A stretch of DNA of 64,000 nucleotides from Streptomyces justiciae (GCF_015163075.1 NZ_JADDXU010000010.1:1-64000); one strand, 5' to 3'; shown: positions 16,536-25,645, counted from the first letter of the stretch. Made by a program: numbers and translations. Notes: generated by a model from the sequence alone, not told the origin.

Positions 16536-17333
16536 ATGACCGAGGCCCGCGAGCACACGCTTCCCGGGATCGTCGTACGGGAGTGGCCGCACCCGGCGCC
16601 CCGCTACCTCGCCCTGGTGGTGCACGGGTACGGGGAGCACATCGGCCGGTACGAGGAGCTCGCCGGCGTCCTCGTCGCGCACGGCGCGGCCGTCTTCGGG
16701 CCCGATCACCGGGGTCACGGGAAATCGGCGGGCGAGCGGGTGCTGGTCGAGGACTTCGAGGACGTGGTCACCGAGGTGCACGCCGTGGCCGACCTCGCCC
16801 GCGCCGCTCATCCAGGTGTGCCGCTGGTCCTGGTCGGTCACTCCATGGGCGGTCTGATCGCCGCCCGCTTCGCCCAGCGGTACGGCGCCGAGCTCACCGC
16901 GCTCGTCCTGTCCGGGCCGGTCATCGGGGACTGGTATCTGCCCCGGCAGCTGCTCGCCCTCGACGAGATCCCGGACACGCCCATCAGCACGGCCTCGCTC
17001 TCCCGTGACCCGGCGGTCGGGACGGCGTACGCGGCGGATCCGCTGGTGTGGCACGGGCCGATGAAGCGGCCGACGGTGGAGTCGTTCGTACGGACGCTGG
17101 AGACGGTGGCCAAGGGCGGGGACGTCGGCGGGCTCCCGATGCTGTGGCTGCACGGCGACGAGGACCGGCTGGTGCCGCTGTCGGGCAGCCGGGGCGGGGT
17201 GGAGCAGCTCAGCGGGGGCAGGCTGACCGAGCGGATCTACCCGGGCGCGCGGCACGAGGTGTTCAACGAGACGAACCGGGCGGAGGTCTTCGCGGACCTC
17301 ACACGCTTCCTGGAGGGCGTGTTCCACGGCTGA
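16536..17333 (+). CDS. Alpha/beta hydrolase, monoacylglycerol-lipase type
   Basis: The serine hydrolase has 265 residues. The oxyanion region is VVHGYGEHIGRYEEL, the nucleophile is in GHSMGG, the acid is in LHGDEDRLVP and the base His in GARHEVFNE. This arrangement and the DHRGHGKS segment are typical of the lysophospholipase/monoacylglycerol lipase group. The ATG at 16536 has GGAGGA 5 nt upstream and is preferred over the longer frame starting at 16350. No linked pathway is evident. Confidence 0.93.
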   Translation: MTEAREHTLPGIVVREWPHPAPRYLALVVHGYGEHIGRYEELAGVLVAHGAAVFGPDHRGHGKSAGERVLVEDFEDVVTEVHAVADLARAAHPGVPLVLVGHSMGGLIAARFAQRYGAELTALVLSGPVIGDWYLPRQLLALDEIPDTPISTASLSRDPAVGTAYAADPLVWHGPMKRPTVESFVRTLETVAKGGDVGGLPMLWLHGDEDRLVPLSGSRGGVEQLSGGRLTERIYPGARHEVFNETNRAEVFADLTRFLEGVFHG

Positions 17334-17378
17334 TCACCGCCGCGTTTGCACCGGTTCGCCCTGGGCACCCGCGCCCGC

Positions 17379-17636
17379 ATGGAGTGGTTGCGGCACGCGG
17401 CCTGCGTGGGAGAGGACCCCGAGCTGTTCTTTCCCGTGGGCACGGAAGGGCCGGCGCTGCGCGAGATCGCGGCGGCCAAACGCGTCTGTGCCCGCTGCCC
17501 GGTGACTCCCGAGTGTCTCGACTGGGCGCTCCGCAGCGGACAGACCTCGGGCGTCTGGGGCGGCACCTGCGAACAGGAACGCGACGCGCTGCTCCGTACC
17601 GGCACGGACCCTGCCCGAAGGAGGAGCACCGTATGA
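17379..17636 (+). CDS. WhiB-like [4Fe-4S] regulatory protein
   Basis: The 85-residue product has the four conserved cysteines (HAAC, then VCARC and PEC), the tryptophan turn GVWGG, and the basic tail DPARRRS. It should bind a redox-sensitive Fe-S cluster and regulate transcription, usually with the principal sigma factor. A TTG at 17346 would add 11 residues; the ATG at 17379 is preferred, although neither has a strong ribosome site. The stop codon overlaps the ATG of the dps gene (ATGA), so the two proteins are translationally coupled. Confidence 0.88.
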   Translation: MEWLRHAACVGEDPELFFPVGTEGPALREIAAAKRVCARCPVTPECLDWALRSGQTSGVWGGTCEQERDALLRTGTDPARRRSTV

Positions 17637-18112
17637 CTGTGGTGAGGAGCACCCTTCCCGACGCCGCCCGCGAGGTGGCCGGAGAGGCGTTGCAGAGCAC
17701 CCTCGTGGATCTGCTCGGGATCTCACTCGTCGGCAAGCAGGCGCACTGGAACATCGTGGGCCCGCGCTTCCGGTCCATCCACCTCCAGCTGGACGAGGTG
17801 GTCGCGACGGCCCGCACGTACTCCGACACGGTGGCGGAGCGCGCCGCCGCGCTCGGTCTGCCGCCCGACGGCCGGCCCGAGACGATCGCCGCCGCCTACG
17901 CGCTGCCCGGCGCGAAGGAGGGCTGGCTGCGCGACGACGAGGTGGTGCGGCTGATGGTCGAGACGCTCGAGTCCGCCATCGGCCGGCTGCGCGACCGTAT
18001 CGACGCCACCGACAAGCCCGACCCGGTCACCCAGGACCTGCTGATCGGCATCACCGCCGAACTGGAGAAGCAGCGCTGGATGTTCGAGGCCGAGAACTGG
18101 CCCCGGGACTGA
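17633..18112 (+). CDS. dps: Dps-family ferritin-like protein
   Basis: Dps is a DNA-protecting mini-ferritin that oxidises and stores iron. In this 159-residue product the inter-subunit ferroxidase residues are all in register with E. coli Dps: His38, His50, Asp54, Asp65 and Glu69. GGAGGAGC precedes the ATG, which overlaps the stop of the WhiB-like gene by 4 bp. No long charged N-terminal tail for direct DNA binding is present. Context suggests a redox-controlled iron or oxidative-stress module. Confidence 0.93.
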   Translation: MTVVRSTLPDAAREVAGEALQSTLVDLLGISLVGKQAHWNIVGPRFRSIHLQLDEVVATARTYSDTVAERAAALGLPPDGRPETIAAAYALPGAKEGWLRDDEVVRLMVETLESAIGRLRDRIDATDKPDPVTQDLLIGITAELEKQRWMFEAENWPRD

Positions 18113-18140
18113 CCGCGTACGCACGAAGAAGGAGGCCGCC

Positions 18141-18473
18141 ATGACGGACGCCCTCGAACTCGACGCGCTGTGGGAGGACTTCCACCGTGTCGTCAACATG
18201 ACCTCGCAGGAGCTGGCCGCCTGGCTGCGCGTCAGCGACGCCGACGAGGAGACGGAACCCGTGCCGGAGCACGCCGGCACCCCCACCGGACAGCATGTCC
18301 TGGCGATCCTGCAGAAGCGGCGCACGGACCTCACCGACGACGACATCGAGGTGATGTACGAGGTGGTGGACACCGTCACCGCGCAGGCGGACGTCGAGAA
18401 CGAACCGGAGCCCGAGGAGACCCGGCGGCGGCACCAGCTGATGACGCTGGGACACGATCCGCTCAAGCCGTAA
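18141..18473 (+). CDS. DUF3140 protein
   Basis: This is an acidic 110-residue protein with no membrane segment. The conserved part reads LWEDFHRVVNMTSQELAAWL in the N-terminal third and RTDLTDDDIEVMYEVVDTV in the C-terminal half. The function is unknown. GAAGGAGG precedes the start. It follows dps by 28 bp on the same strand and is probably cotranscribed with the whiB-dps pair. Confidence 0.87.
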   Translation: MTDALELDALWEDFHRVVNMTSQELAAWLRVSDADEETEPVPEHAGTPTGQHVLAILQKRRTDLTDDDIEVMYEVVDTVTAQADVENEPEPEETRRRHQLMTLGHDPLKP

Positions 18474-18590
18474 CCTCCTTGCCCGGCGGCCGGGTTGACG
18501 CGAAAGAGGTGGCCGAAGACCGACTGCGTCCCGCACAGATGATCGTGCAACACTGCTCGCAGTCCTGCCGAGCGAGCAGAGGAGTCACAC

Positions 18591-19403
18591 GTGACCGGGA
18601 CCGAGCCGGCCGCCCCGCGGATCGACACGACCAAGCCGCACCCGGCCCGGGTCTACGACTGGTACCTCGGCGGCAAGGACAACTACCCGGTCGACGAGGA
18701 ACTCGGCCGCCGGATCGCCTCGTTGAACGGCGACGCGCCGCGGGCCGCGCGGGCCAACCGCTGGTTCATGCACCGGGCCACGCGCCGGCTCGTGGACTCC
18801 GCGGGCATCCGCCAGTTCCTCGACATCGGCACCGGCATCCCCACCGAGCCCAATCTGCACCAGATCGCCCAGCGGGTCGCCCCGGACGCCCGGGTCGTCT
18901 ACGTCGACAACGACCCCATCGTCCTCGCCCACGCCGGCGCGCTGCTGCGCGGCACCGAGGAGGGCGTGACGGAGTACGTCCAGGCCGACGCCCGCGACCC
19001 GCAGCAGATCCTCGAACGGGCGGGCAAGATCCTCGACTTCGGACGTCCGGTCGCCCTCTCACTGATCGCGCTGATGCACTTCATCGCGGACGAGGACGGC
19101 GCCTACGACATCGTCGACACCCTCGTCGACGCGCTGGCGCCGGGCAGTTGTCTGGTGCTGTCCTGCATGACGGCCGACTTCGAACCGGACCAGGTGCACG
19201 AGGGCATCGCCGCCTACAAGGCGTCGGGCGTCACCCTCGTCGCCCGCGACCAGGCCGAAGTGGGCCGCTTCTTCAAGGGACTTCACCTCGTCGAGCCCGG
19301 GATCGTGTCCGTGCGGGACTGGCGCCCCGAGCTCGCGGAGGACGAGTCGGACATCGGCCCCGGGCCGGTGTCGCTGTACGGAGGCGTGGGCATCAAGCCG
19401 TGA
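18591..19403 (+). CDS. DUF574-type SAM-dependent methyltransferase (copy 1)
   Basis: The 270-residue product has the family start PARVYDWYLGGKDNYPVD, the SAM-binding motif FLDIGTGIPTEPN and the acidic motif VYVDNDPIVL. GAGGAG lies before the GTG start. This family is expanded in Streptomyces and has no firmly assigned substrate. A second, clearly related copy lies at 34396-35202. The intergenic 117 bp upstream contain no other gene. Confidence 0.92.
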   Translation: MTGTEPAAPRIDTTKPHPARVYDWYLGGKDNYPVDEELGRRIASLNGDAPRAARANRWFMHRATRRLVDSAGIRQFLDIGTGIPTEPNLHQIAQRVAPDARVVYVDNDPIVLAHAGALLRGTEEGVTEYVQADARDPQQILERAGKILDFGRPVALSLIALMHFIADEDGAYDIVDTLVDALAPGSCLVLSCMTADFEPDQVHEGIAAYKASGVTLVARDQAEVGRFFKGLHLVEPGIVSVRDWRPELAEDESDIGPGPVSLYGGVGIKP

Positions 19404-19410
19404 GGCGGCA

Positions 19411-19456
19411 CAGCGTCACGCCGTAAGACGGCTCAGCGTCACGCCGCGAGGCGGCT
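19411..19456. repeat. Two-copy 23-bp tandem repeat at a convergent gene junction
   Basis: CAGCGTCACGCCG(TAA)GACGGCT is followed directly by a second copy with a few changes. Each unit can form a small GCCG/CGGC hairpin. The second copy lies inside the 3' end of the M20 gene. It may act as a bidirectional terminator between the methyltransferase and the M20 gene. Confidence 0.5.
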
Positions 19457-20683
19457 GAGGGCGGCCGACACCAGCGTCCGCACACCCGGTGCCAGCACGG
19501 ACAGGTCGGGGGCGAAGAACGGGCTGTGGTTGTCGGGCACGTTGCCGAACCGCTCCGCGTCCGTCTCCCCCGGGACCGTCTCCCACACCTCGCGCGGGGT
19601 CGAGGTCACGTACCAGTAGTCGTACGGCACACCCGGCGGCGCGAGCAGGGAGAAGTCCTCGCTGCCCATCTCCGGGCCGAAGTCGAACACCGCGTCGGCG
19701 CCGAAGAGTTCGCGGTGCACGGCCGCGATCTCCCGGTCGAGAGCGGCGTCGTTGACGGTGTTCGGGTAGCCGGGGATCACGGTGATGTCCGGCGGCACCG
19801 GGCAGCCCGCCGCCAGGCACTCGCCCTCGACGATCCGCCGCACCGCGGCCAGGATGCGCTCGCGCACCCGGTCGTCCTGGCTGCGCAGGTTCAGCGCGAG
19901 CCGCGCCTCGGCGGGGATGATGTTGCTCTTCGTACCGGCGTGGAACTGCCCCACCGTCAGCACCGCCGAGTCCTTCGCGGCGACCTCCCGGGAGACCACC
20001 GTCTGGAGCCGGGTCACGATGTGCGCGGCGGTGACGACGGGGTCGACGGTGGACTCGGGGCGCGAGCCGTGGCCGCCCACGCCGGGCACGACGACCTCGA
20101 CGCCGTCGGACGCGGACATGATCAGGCCGGGGGTGTGCGAGTAGCAGCCGGTGCGCCCGGGGACGACATGCTGGCCGAAGACCACGTCCGGGTACGGGAA
20201 CCGCTCGTGCACCCCGTCCGCGGCCATCACGCCCGCTCCCCCACCGGCCTCCTCGGCGGGCTGCCCGACCGCCACCAGCGTCCCCGACCAGGCGGCACGC
20301 CCAGCGGCGAGCGCCTCGGCGGCCCCCGCGAGCCAGGTGACATGGCAGTCGTGCCCGCAGGCGTGCATCACGCCGTCGACCGTCGAGGCGTACGGCAGCC
20401 CGGTCGCCTCCCGCACCGGCAGCGCGTCCATGTCGCCGCGCAGCCACACCACGGGCCCGTCCCCGTTGGCCAGCACACCGACGACACCGGTGCGGCCGAC
20501 GCCCTCGGTCACCGTGAACCCGGCCGCGCGCAGCCGCGCCGCGAGCCGGGCGGCGGTGCGGTGTTCCTCGAAGGACAGCTCGGGGTGGCGGTGCAGATCG
20601 CGGTAGAAGTCCTCCAGGTCGCCGGTCTTCAGCCCGGCGGTCAGCTCCTCGGTGAGCCGGGCGACTGCGGCGGGATCGGTCAT
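19439..20683 (-). CDS. M20-family amidohydrolase (hippurate/indole-acyl amino acid hydrolase type)
   Basis: The metal-dependent peptidase/deacylase has 414 residues from the ATG at 20683, preceded by GAGGGAG. Ligands are visible in GVMHACGHDCH (Cys and His), in QPAEEAGGG (Glu pair) and near the C-terminus in PDNHSPFF. The dimerisation domain follows GGHGSRPE. Members of this group cleave N-acyl amino acids. It is the last gene of the leftward catabolic operon that starts at the M24 gene, 77 bp after the SDR gene, so it may remove an acyl group late in the same pathway. Confidence 0.92.
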   Translation of the reverse strand: MTDPAAVARLTEELTAGLKTGDLEDFYRDLHRHPELSFEEHRTAARLAARLRAAGFTVTEGVGRTGVVGVLANGDGPVVWLRGDMDALPVREATGLPYASTVDGVMHACGHDCHVTWLAGAAEALAAGRAAWSGTLVAVGQPAEEAGGGAGVMAADGVHERFPYPDVVFGQHVVPGRTGCYSHTPGLIMSASDGVEVVVPGVGGHGSRPESTVDPVVTAAHIVTRLQTVVSREVAAKDSAVLTVGQFHAGTKSNIIPAEARLALNLRSQDDRVRERILAAVRRIVEGECLAAGCPVPPDITVIPGYPNTVNDAALDREIAAVHRELFGADAVFDFGPEMGSEDFSLLAPPGVPYDYWYVTSTPREVWETVPGETDAERFGNVPDNHSPFFAPDLSVLAPGVRTLVSAALSRLAA

Positions 20684-20760
20684 CACGCTCCCTCTCTCTC
20701 CTCGAAAGCGGCCCTCCGTCCATGGGTTCCCCGCCAGGGCGACTCCACGGCTCCGCCGCC

Positions 20761-21450
20761 TCACCCCAGCAGCCACCCCCCGTCCACGGCCAGCCCCACC
20801 GCGTTCACGGACCGGTTGCGCAGCAGGAAGTCCACGGCCTCCACGACGTCGGCCATCGCCGCGAGCCGCCCGGTCGGGGTGCGTGCCCGCAGCCCCGCCA
20901 GCACCTCCGCCGGCTTGTCCCGCCAGTAGGGGCTGTCCCCGACCACCCCCGGGTGGACGGCGTTGACCCGGACGGGCGCGAGCTCGACGGCGAGCGTGTG
21001 CACGAGGCCGGTCACCCCGGCGTTGACGGTCGCCACGGTCGTCGCGCCCGGATAGGGCCGCTCCTTGGCCTGCCCGCCGAACAGCACGATCGCGCTGTCC
21101 TCGTGCAGGCCGGGCCGCAGGGCGTGCACGGCCTCGGTGTAGCCGACGAGCTTGAGCGTGACGAGGTGGACGGCGGCGTCGACGTCGTAGGCGGCCACCC
21201 GGTTGTCGTCGCGGGAGATCCCGGCCAGCACCAGATGGTCGACGCGTCCGGCACCGGCCAGCGCGGCACCGATCTCGCGCGGGCGGGAGAGGTCGAGCGC
21301 GAGGCCGCGGGCGCCGATCTCTTTGGCGGCGGTGTCGGTGCGGTGGGCGTCGCGCCCGGTGATCAGCACGTCGTCGCCGCGTCCGGCGCGCATCCGGGCG
21401 AACTCCCGGCCGATTCCGGAGGTTCCGCCGATCACCACGACACGGTTCAT
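20761..21450 (-). CDS. SDR-fold protein lacking the usual catalytic residues
   Basis: The product has 229 residues with an N-terminal nucleotide-binding motif VVIGGTSGIGREFA, so it has the Rossmann fold of short-chain dehydrogenases. The segment that normally carries YxxxK reads VATVN before AGVTGLVHTLAVELAP, so Tyr is Val and Lys is Asn. The upstream Ser position also appears to be Gly (VLFGGQ). Thus it may not be an oxidoreductase of the normal kind. The ATG at 21450 overlaps the TGA of the cupin gene (ATGA). Confidence 0.85.
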   Translation of the reverse strand: MNRVVVIGGTSGIGREFARMRAGRGDDVLITGRDAHRTDTAAKEIGARGLALDLSRPREIGAALAGAGRVDHLVLAGISRDDNRVAAYDVDAAVHLVTLKLVGYTEAVHALRPGLHEDSAIVLFGGQAKERPYPGATTVATVNAGVTGLVHTLAVELAPVRVNAVHPGVVGDSPYWRDKPAEVLAGLRARTPTGRLAAMADVVEAVDFLLRNRSVNAVGLAVDGGWLLG

Positions 21451-22316
21451 CGCACGCCCCTCAGATAGTCCCAGTCCCGGGTGAAGCGGTAGGAGTGCCG
21501 GGACGGCGGCTGCGGCGCCTGTGTCTCCAGCCAACACACCGGTCCCGCACCGGCGTTGGTGAAGCCGTGCACACAACCGGCGCCCGCCCAGGCGAGATCG
21601 CCGGGCCCGAGGTGGTACCGGGCGTCGTCGAAGGTCGCCTCCACGACCCCTTCGAGGATCAAGTACGTCTCCTCGAAGGGGTGGTCGTGGGTGCCGGCGA
21701 CGCCGTCGACGGCGTACTGCACCATGAACATCGTCGAGGCGACCGCGCCGAGGTCGGCGTCGACCATCATCTTGACCGTGATCCCGCTGTAGACGAGCAG
21801 CGCGGTCCGCATGCTCGCCGACACCGCCAGCAGTTCCTGGGACTGCTTGCCGGGGTCCATCTGCGCGGGCTCGAAGTGGCCGAAGGAGCGGGTGCGGGGG
21901 TCACGGACGTCGATCCGGACGGGGGCCCGGGCGGGCAGGTCGGGCACGGACTGGGTGTCGTACCCGTAGCGGGCGCGCGGGACGGGCGCGAGCATGTCCG
22001 CCCAGCGCGCGCCGGTGTCCCCCGCGCCCCGCCAGGCGTGCGGGACACCGGTCGGCAGCAGGCCGTAGTCGCCCTCCTCGAGGAGGTACGACCCCTCGGG
22101 CACGTCGAGGACCACGGTGCCGTCGAGGACGTGGAAGCTCTCCTCGTACGAGTGCACATGGGCACCGACCCGGCCGTCCGGGCGCAGCTCGCAGACACCG
22201 AAGCCGGTGTGCACGCTTCCGTTCGCCTCACCGACCAACTCCCTGCGCCGGTAGCCGTGTTCGTCGTGGTCCGGTACCGGGACGTCGGCGGCGCGACGCA
22301 CCAGGTGCGCGGTCAC
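21447..22316 (-). CDS. Bicupin enzyme
   Basis: The 289-residue protein has two cupin domains. The first has GAHVHSYEESFHVLDG with a later His in GVPHAWR, and the second GTHDHPFEETYLILEG with a later His in GCVHGFTN. Both therefore keep the HxH...E...H metal set. Architecture and size recall ureidoglycine aminohydrolase and related bicupin isomerases, but I cannot assign a substrate. The GTG start overlaps the stop of the upstream amidohydrolase (GTGA), and its own stop overlaps the SDR start, so translation is coupled on both sides. Confidence 0.85.
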   Translation of the reverse strand: MTAHLVRRAADVPVPDHDEHGYRRRELVGEANGSVHTGFGVCELRPDGRVGAHVHSYEESFHVLDGTVVLDVPEGSYLLEEGDYGLLPTGVPHAWRGAGDTGARWADMLAPVPRARYGYDTQSVPDLPARAPVRIDVRDPRTRSFGHFEPAQMDPGKQSQELLAVSASMRTALLVYSGITVKMMVDADLGAVASTMFMVQYAVDGVAGTHDHPFEETYLILEGVVEATFDDARYHLGPGDLAWAGAGCVHGFTNAGAGPVCWLETQAPQPPSRHSYRFTRDWDYLRGVR

Positions 22317-23656
22317 CGGGCCGCCTTCGCCGCCAGGAGCCGGTCGCGGGACTCCTCCACGAGGCGCCGGGCGCGGGCCACGTCGGCCGTCAACCTGCCG
22401 TCCCGCTTGCGGATCACGCCGTCGACGATGACGGTGTCCACGTTGGAGACGTCGGCGGACAGGGTGACGGCGGCAGCGGCGTCGTGCACGGGGGCGATGT
22501 TGAGCGCGGTGGCGTCGATGGCGACGACGTCGGCGCGCTTGCCGGGGGTCAGGGAGCCGGTGCGGTCCTCCAGGCCCGCCACATGGGCGCCGTTGCGGGT
22601 GGCGATCTCCAGCATCTGACGTGCCGTCAACATGGTGTCCGGGACAGGCATGTTGGCCTGCCAGCAGTCCGCGTTCAGCCGGGCGCGCTCGGCGCCGAAG
22701 GCCGCGCGGATCTGGGTGAACATGTCGCCGGGGACGGTGGTGACGACGTCGATGCTCAGGGACGGCCGAAGGCCGTGCTCGAGCGCCGCCGTCACGGGCG
22801 GCCAGCCGTGCCCCATCTGCGTCTCCACCTGCGGCGCGATGGACACCGTACCGCCGCTGTCGGCGACCATCCGCCACTCGTCCTCGTGGAGGTAGCAGCA
22901 GTGGATGTAGGTGGTGTCCGGGCCGAGGAGACCGAGGTCGTGGAGTTGCCTGACCATGCCGAAGCGGCCCGCCATGCGGCCCATGGCGACATGCACGGTG
23001 ATCGGGATGTCCAGGTCCCGGGCGAGGGCCCATTCGGCGGTGACGACGTCGTTGACGCAGAAGCCGGGGCCACGGGTCGCAAGGGCCATGGTGAGCAGGC
23101 CGGTGTCGGAGGCGAAGTACTTGGTACGGATGCGGCGTACGTCGTCGCCCGGAATCGCGATCTTGCTCTCGAACCAGTAGTCGGCCAGGGAGGTGTTGGC
23201 GCTGCCGTACGCGTACTGCGCCCGGATGCCGGACTCGGTGAGGGCCTGGATCGCGGCGTCGGGGTGGGCGGGGGTGTTGTTGATGTGGGACCAGTCGACG
23301 AGCGTGGTGATGCCGGCGTTGAGGCACTCCAGGGCGCCGGCCAGGTTCGCCGCGTACACGTCCTCCGGGGTGTAGAGCGGGGCGAAGGTGTCGAGGATGT
23401 CCACGAAGTAGTCGTCGAGGGTGGCGTCGGGGGCGACCCCGCGGATGGACGCCTCCCAGGTGTGGCGGTGGGTGTCGACGAAGCCGGGGATCACGATCCG
23501 GCCGGTCATGTCGAGGACTTCGGCGTCGGCGTCGATCCGGGGTGCCACGGCCTCGATCCTGCCGTCCTCGATGAGGACGTCCCCCTGGGGAAGGTCCCCG
23601 ATGTCGGGGTCCATCGAGATCACCTGACCGGCGCGCAGGAGTGTCCGAACGGTCAT
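22313..23656 (-). CDS. TRZ/ATZ-type amidohydrolase (deaminase or chlorohydrolase family)
   Basis: The metal-dependent hydrolase has 447 residues. The metal-binding HxH is in GFVDTHRHTW, the next His in ITVHVAMG, then HCCYLHEDEW, and the Asp in SIDVVTTVPGDMF. The C-terminal composite beta domain ends with TPGKRADVVAIDATALN, as in cytosine/8-oxoguanine deaminases and triazine hydrolases. It probably removes an amino or other leaving group from a nitrogen-rich or heterocyclic compound. It lies 22 bp after the E1 beta gene in the operon. Confidence 0.88.
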   Translation of the reverse strand: MTVRTLLRAGQVISMDPDIGDLPQGDVLIEDGRIEAVAPRIDADAEVLDMTGRIVIPGFVDTHRHTWEASIRGVAPDATLDDYFVDILDTFAPLYTPEDVYAANLAGALECLNAGITTLVDWSHINNTPAHPDAAIQALTESGIRAQYAYGSANTSLADYWFESKIAIPGDDVRRIRTKYFASDTGLLTMALATRGPGFCVNDVVTAEWALARDLDIPITVHVAMGRMAGRFGMVRQLHDLGLLGPDTTYIHCCYLHEDEWRMVADSGGTVSIAPQVETQMGHGWPPVTAALEHGLRPSLSIDVVTTVPGDMFTQIRAAFGAERARLNADCWQANMPVPDTMLTARQMLEIATRNGAHVAGLEDRTGSLTPGKRADVVAIDATALNIAPVHDAAAAVTLSADVSNVDTVIVDGVIRKRDGRLTADVARARRLVEESRDRLLAAKAAR

Positions 23657-23678
23657 CGCCCTTCCTCCTTCGGGGTGT

Positions 23679-24659
23679 TCAGTACGCGGTGAGGTCGCGG
23701 ACGGCCGCCACGACCTTGTCGACGGTGGGGATGACCCGCTCCTCCAGCGCGTCGGCGAACGGCAGCGGCACGCACTCCCCCGCCACCCTTCGCACGGGCG
23801 CGTCCAGCAGGCCGAAGCCCTCGTCGGCGACGACCGAGACGAGCGTGCCGCCCCAGCCGCCCTGGTACGGGTTCTCCTCGACGGTGACGAGCCGCGAGGT
23901 CCGGGCCAGCGAGGCGAGGACGGTCCGCATGTCCAGCGGCACCAGGCAGCGCAGGTCGACGACCTCGGCCTCGACGCCCTCCTCGGCGAGCATCGCGGCG
24001 GCCCGCAGCGCCAGCGGGACCATCGCGGCGAGGGCCACGAGGGTCACGTCGGCGCCCTCGCGCACGACGGCGGCGCGGCCCAGCTCGACCACATGGTCCG
24101 GCGGCGCGGGCGGACCCTTGGCCGCCAGCAGGCCCTTGTGCTCGAAGAACACCACCGGGTCGTCGCTGCGGATCGCCGCCGCCATCATGCCGACGACGTC
24201 GGCGGGGGTGGCGGGTGCGGCGATCTTCAGTCCCGGGACGGTCAGCGCCCAGTTCTCGGTGGCCTGGGAGTGCTGGGCGCCGAAGCCGAGCCCGCCGCCG
24301 TTGGCGGTGCGAACGACGAGGGGCACGGTGACCTGACCACCCGTCATGTAACGCACTTTGGGTATCTCGTTGGCGAGGTAGTCCCAACAACAGGCCAAAA
24401 AGTCCGAGAACATGATCTCGGCGACGGGCCGCATCCCGGTCATCGCGGCGCCCATCGCCGCGCCCACGATGGCCTGTTCGGAGATCGGCGTGTCCCACAC
24501 CCGCTGCGGCCCGAACTCGTCGAGCAGCCCGACGGTGGTCTTGAACACCCCGCCCGCTGCACCGATGTCCTCCCCCAGGCAGACCACGGCCGCGTCCCGC
24601 CGCATCTCCCGCGCGATGCCCTCGGCGACGGCCTCCCGGTAGGTGATCACGTCCGCCAT
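23679..24659 (-). CDS. Thiamine-diphosphate 2-oxo acid/acetoin dehydrogenase E1, beta subunit
   Basis: The 326-residue product matches the E1-beta family throughout: ITYREAVAEGIAREM at the N-terminus, GFGAQHSQATENW in the interface, and a C-terminal domain starting LVTVEENPYQGGWG. It pairs with the alpha subunit encoded just upstream, whose stop overlaps this start by 13 bp. Size is as in AcoB and PdhB. No E2 or E3 gene is present nearby, so either the complex borrows them or the pair acts as a carboligase or decarboxylase. Confidence 0.92.
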   Translation of the reverse strand: MADVITYREAVAEGIAREMRRDAAVVCLGEDIGAAGGVFKTTVGLLDEFGPQRVWDTPISEQAIVGAAMGAAMTGMRPVAEIMFSDFLACCWDYLANEIPKVRYMTGGQVTVPLVVRTANGGGLGFGAQHSQATENWALTVPGLKIAAPATPADVVGMMAAAIRSDDPVVFFEHKGLLAAKGPPAPPDHVVELGRAAVVREGADVTLVALAAMVPLALRAAAMLAEEGVEAEVVDLRCLVPLDMRTVLASLARTSRLVTVEENPYQGGWGGTLVSVVADEGFGLLDAPVRRVAGECVPLPFADALEERVIPTVDKVVAAVRDLTAY

Positions 24660-25645
24660 GCGGCACCTCCGTCCGCCCATACGTCCGTCAGCGCGTCGCC
24701 CGGATCGGGCGCGGGAGCGTTCTTCGCCGCGTCAACAGCCCGTCGTACGGCCTCCCGTGCGCGCTCGTCGGCCGCGGTCACCGTCTCCGCGGGGACCCCC
24801 AGCTCGGTCAGGCGGCCGCGCGCGAGGTCCAACGGGTCGTGCTTGAGCCAGCGTTCGACCTCCTCGGCCGGGCGGTAGGCGGCCGGGTCGGACCTGCTGT
24901 GCCCGAAGTGCCGGTAGGTGGCCGCCTCCAGCAGAGCGGGCCCGTCTCCTGCCCGGGCCCGTTCCGCGAGCCGGGCCACGGTCTCGCGCACCGCCACGAC
25001 GTCGTTGCCGTCGACACTCTCGCCGGGGATGCCGTACGCGGGCGCCCGGTCGGCCGCCGGGCGGGCCACCGCGGTGACGTCGGCGATCGGCGTGTACTCC
25101 ATATAGAGGTTGTTCTCGCAGACGAACAGCACGGGCAGCTTCCACACGGCGGCCAGGTTCAACGACTCGTGGAACGCGCCGATGTTGGTGGCGCCGTCCC
25201 CGAAGAAGGCGACCGCGATCTGACCGGTGCCGCGCAGCCGGGCCGACCACGCGGCACCGGCCGCCATCGGGAGGTGGGCGCCGACGATGGCGTACGAGCC
25301 GAGCATGCCGGTGGCGGCCTTCGTGAGGTGCATGGAGCCGCCCTTGGCCCCGCACAACCCCGTGGCCCTGCTCATGAGTTCGGCGAGGCATTCCTCCGGG
25401 CCGGCACCGCGGGCCATGGCGTGGTGGTGGCCGCGGTAGGTGGCGAAGACGTAGTCGTCGGCGCGCAGGGCGGCGCTCGCGCCGACCGCGATGGCCTCGT
25501 GGCCGGCGGCGAGGTGGGTGGTGCCCTTGACCAGGCCCTGGAGGAACAGGTCGTGGGCGGCCTTCTCGGTGCGGCGGATGAGGGCCATCTGCTCGTACAG
25601 CGCCAGGAGTTCAGCGGTGTCCGTCGACAGTTCAGCGGTGTCCAT
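24647..25645 (-). CDS. Thiamine-diphosphate 2-oxo acid/acetoin dehydrogenase E1, alpha subunit
   Basis: The 332-residue product has the TPP motif from FFGDGATNIGAFHESLNLAA to FVCENN, the phosphorylation-loop-like YRHFGHSRSDPAAYR, and HLAAGHEAIAVGA near the start. Length and sequence are of the AcoA/PdhA class. It forms a heterotetramer with the beta subunit. Its start overlaps the end of the M24 gene by 14 bp. In this operon it probably processes a 2-oxo acid or acyloin released by the hydrolases. Confidence 0.93.
   Translation of the reverse strand: MDTAELSTDTAELLALYEQMALIRRTEKAAHDLFLQGLVKGTTHLAAGHEAIAVGASAALRADDYVFATYRGHHHAMARGAGPEECLAELMSRATGLCGAKGGSMHLTKAATGMLGSYAIVGAHLPMAAGAAWSARLRGTGQIAVAFFGDGATNIGAFHESLNLAAVWKLPVLFVCENNLYMEYTPIADVTAVARPAADRAPAYGIPGESVDGNDVVAVRETVARLAERARAGDGPALLEAATYRHFGHSRSDPAAYRPAEEVERWLKHDPLDLARGRLTELGVPAETVTAADERAREAVRRAVDAAKNAPAPDPGDALTDVWADGGAAWRT

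Noticed and set aside
22316..23327. Upstream extension of the bicupin frame
   Set aside because: It runs in another phase through the amidohydrolase gene; the GTG at 22316 with a GTGA overlap gives a normal cupin N-terminus.
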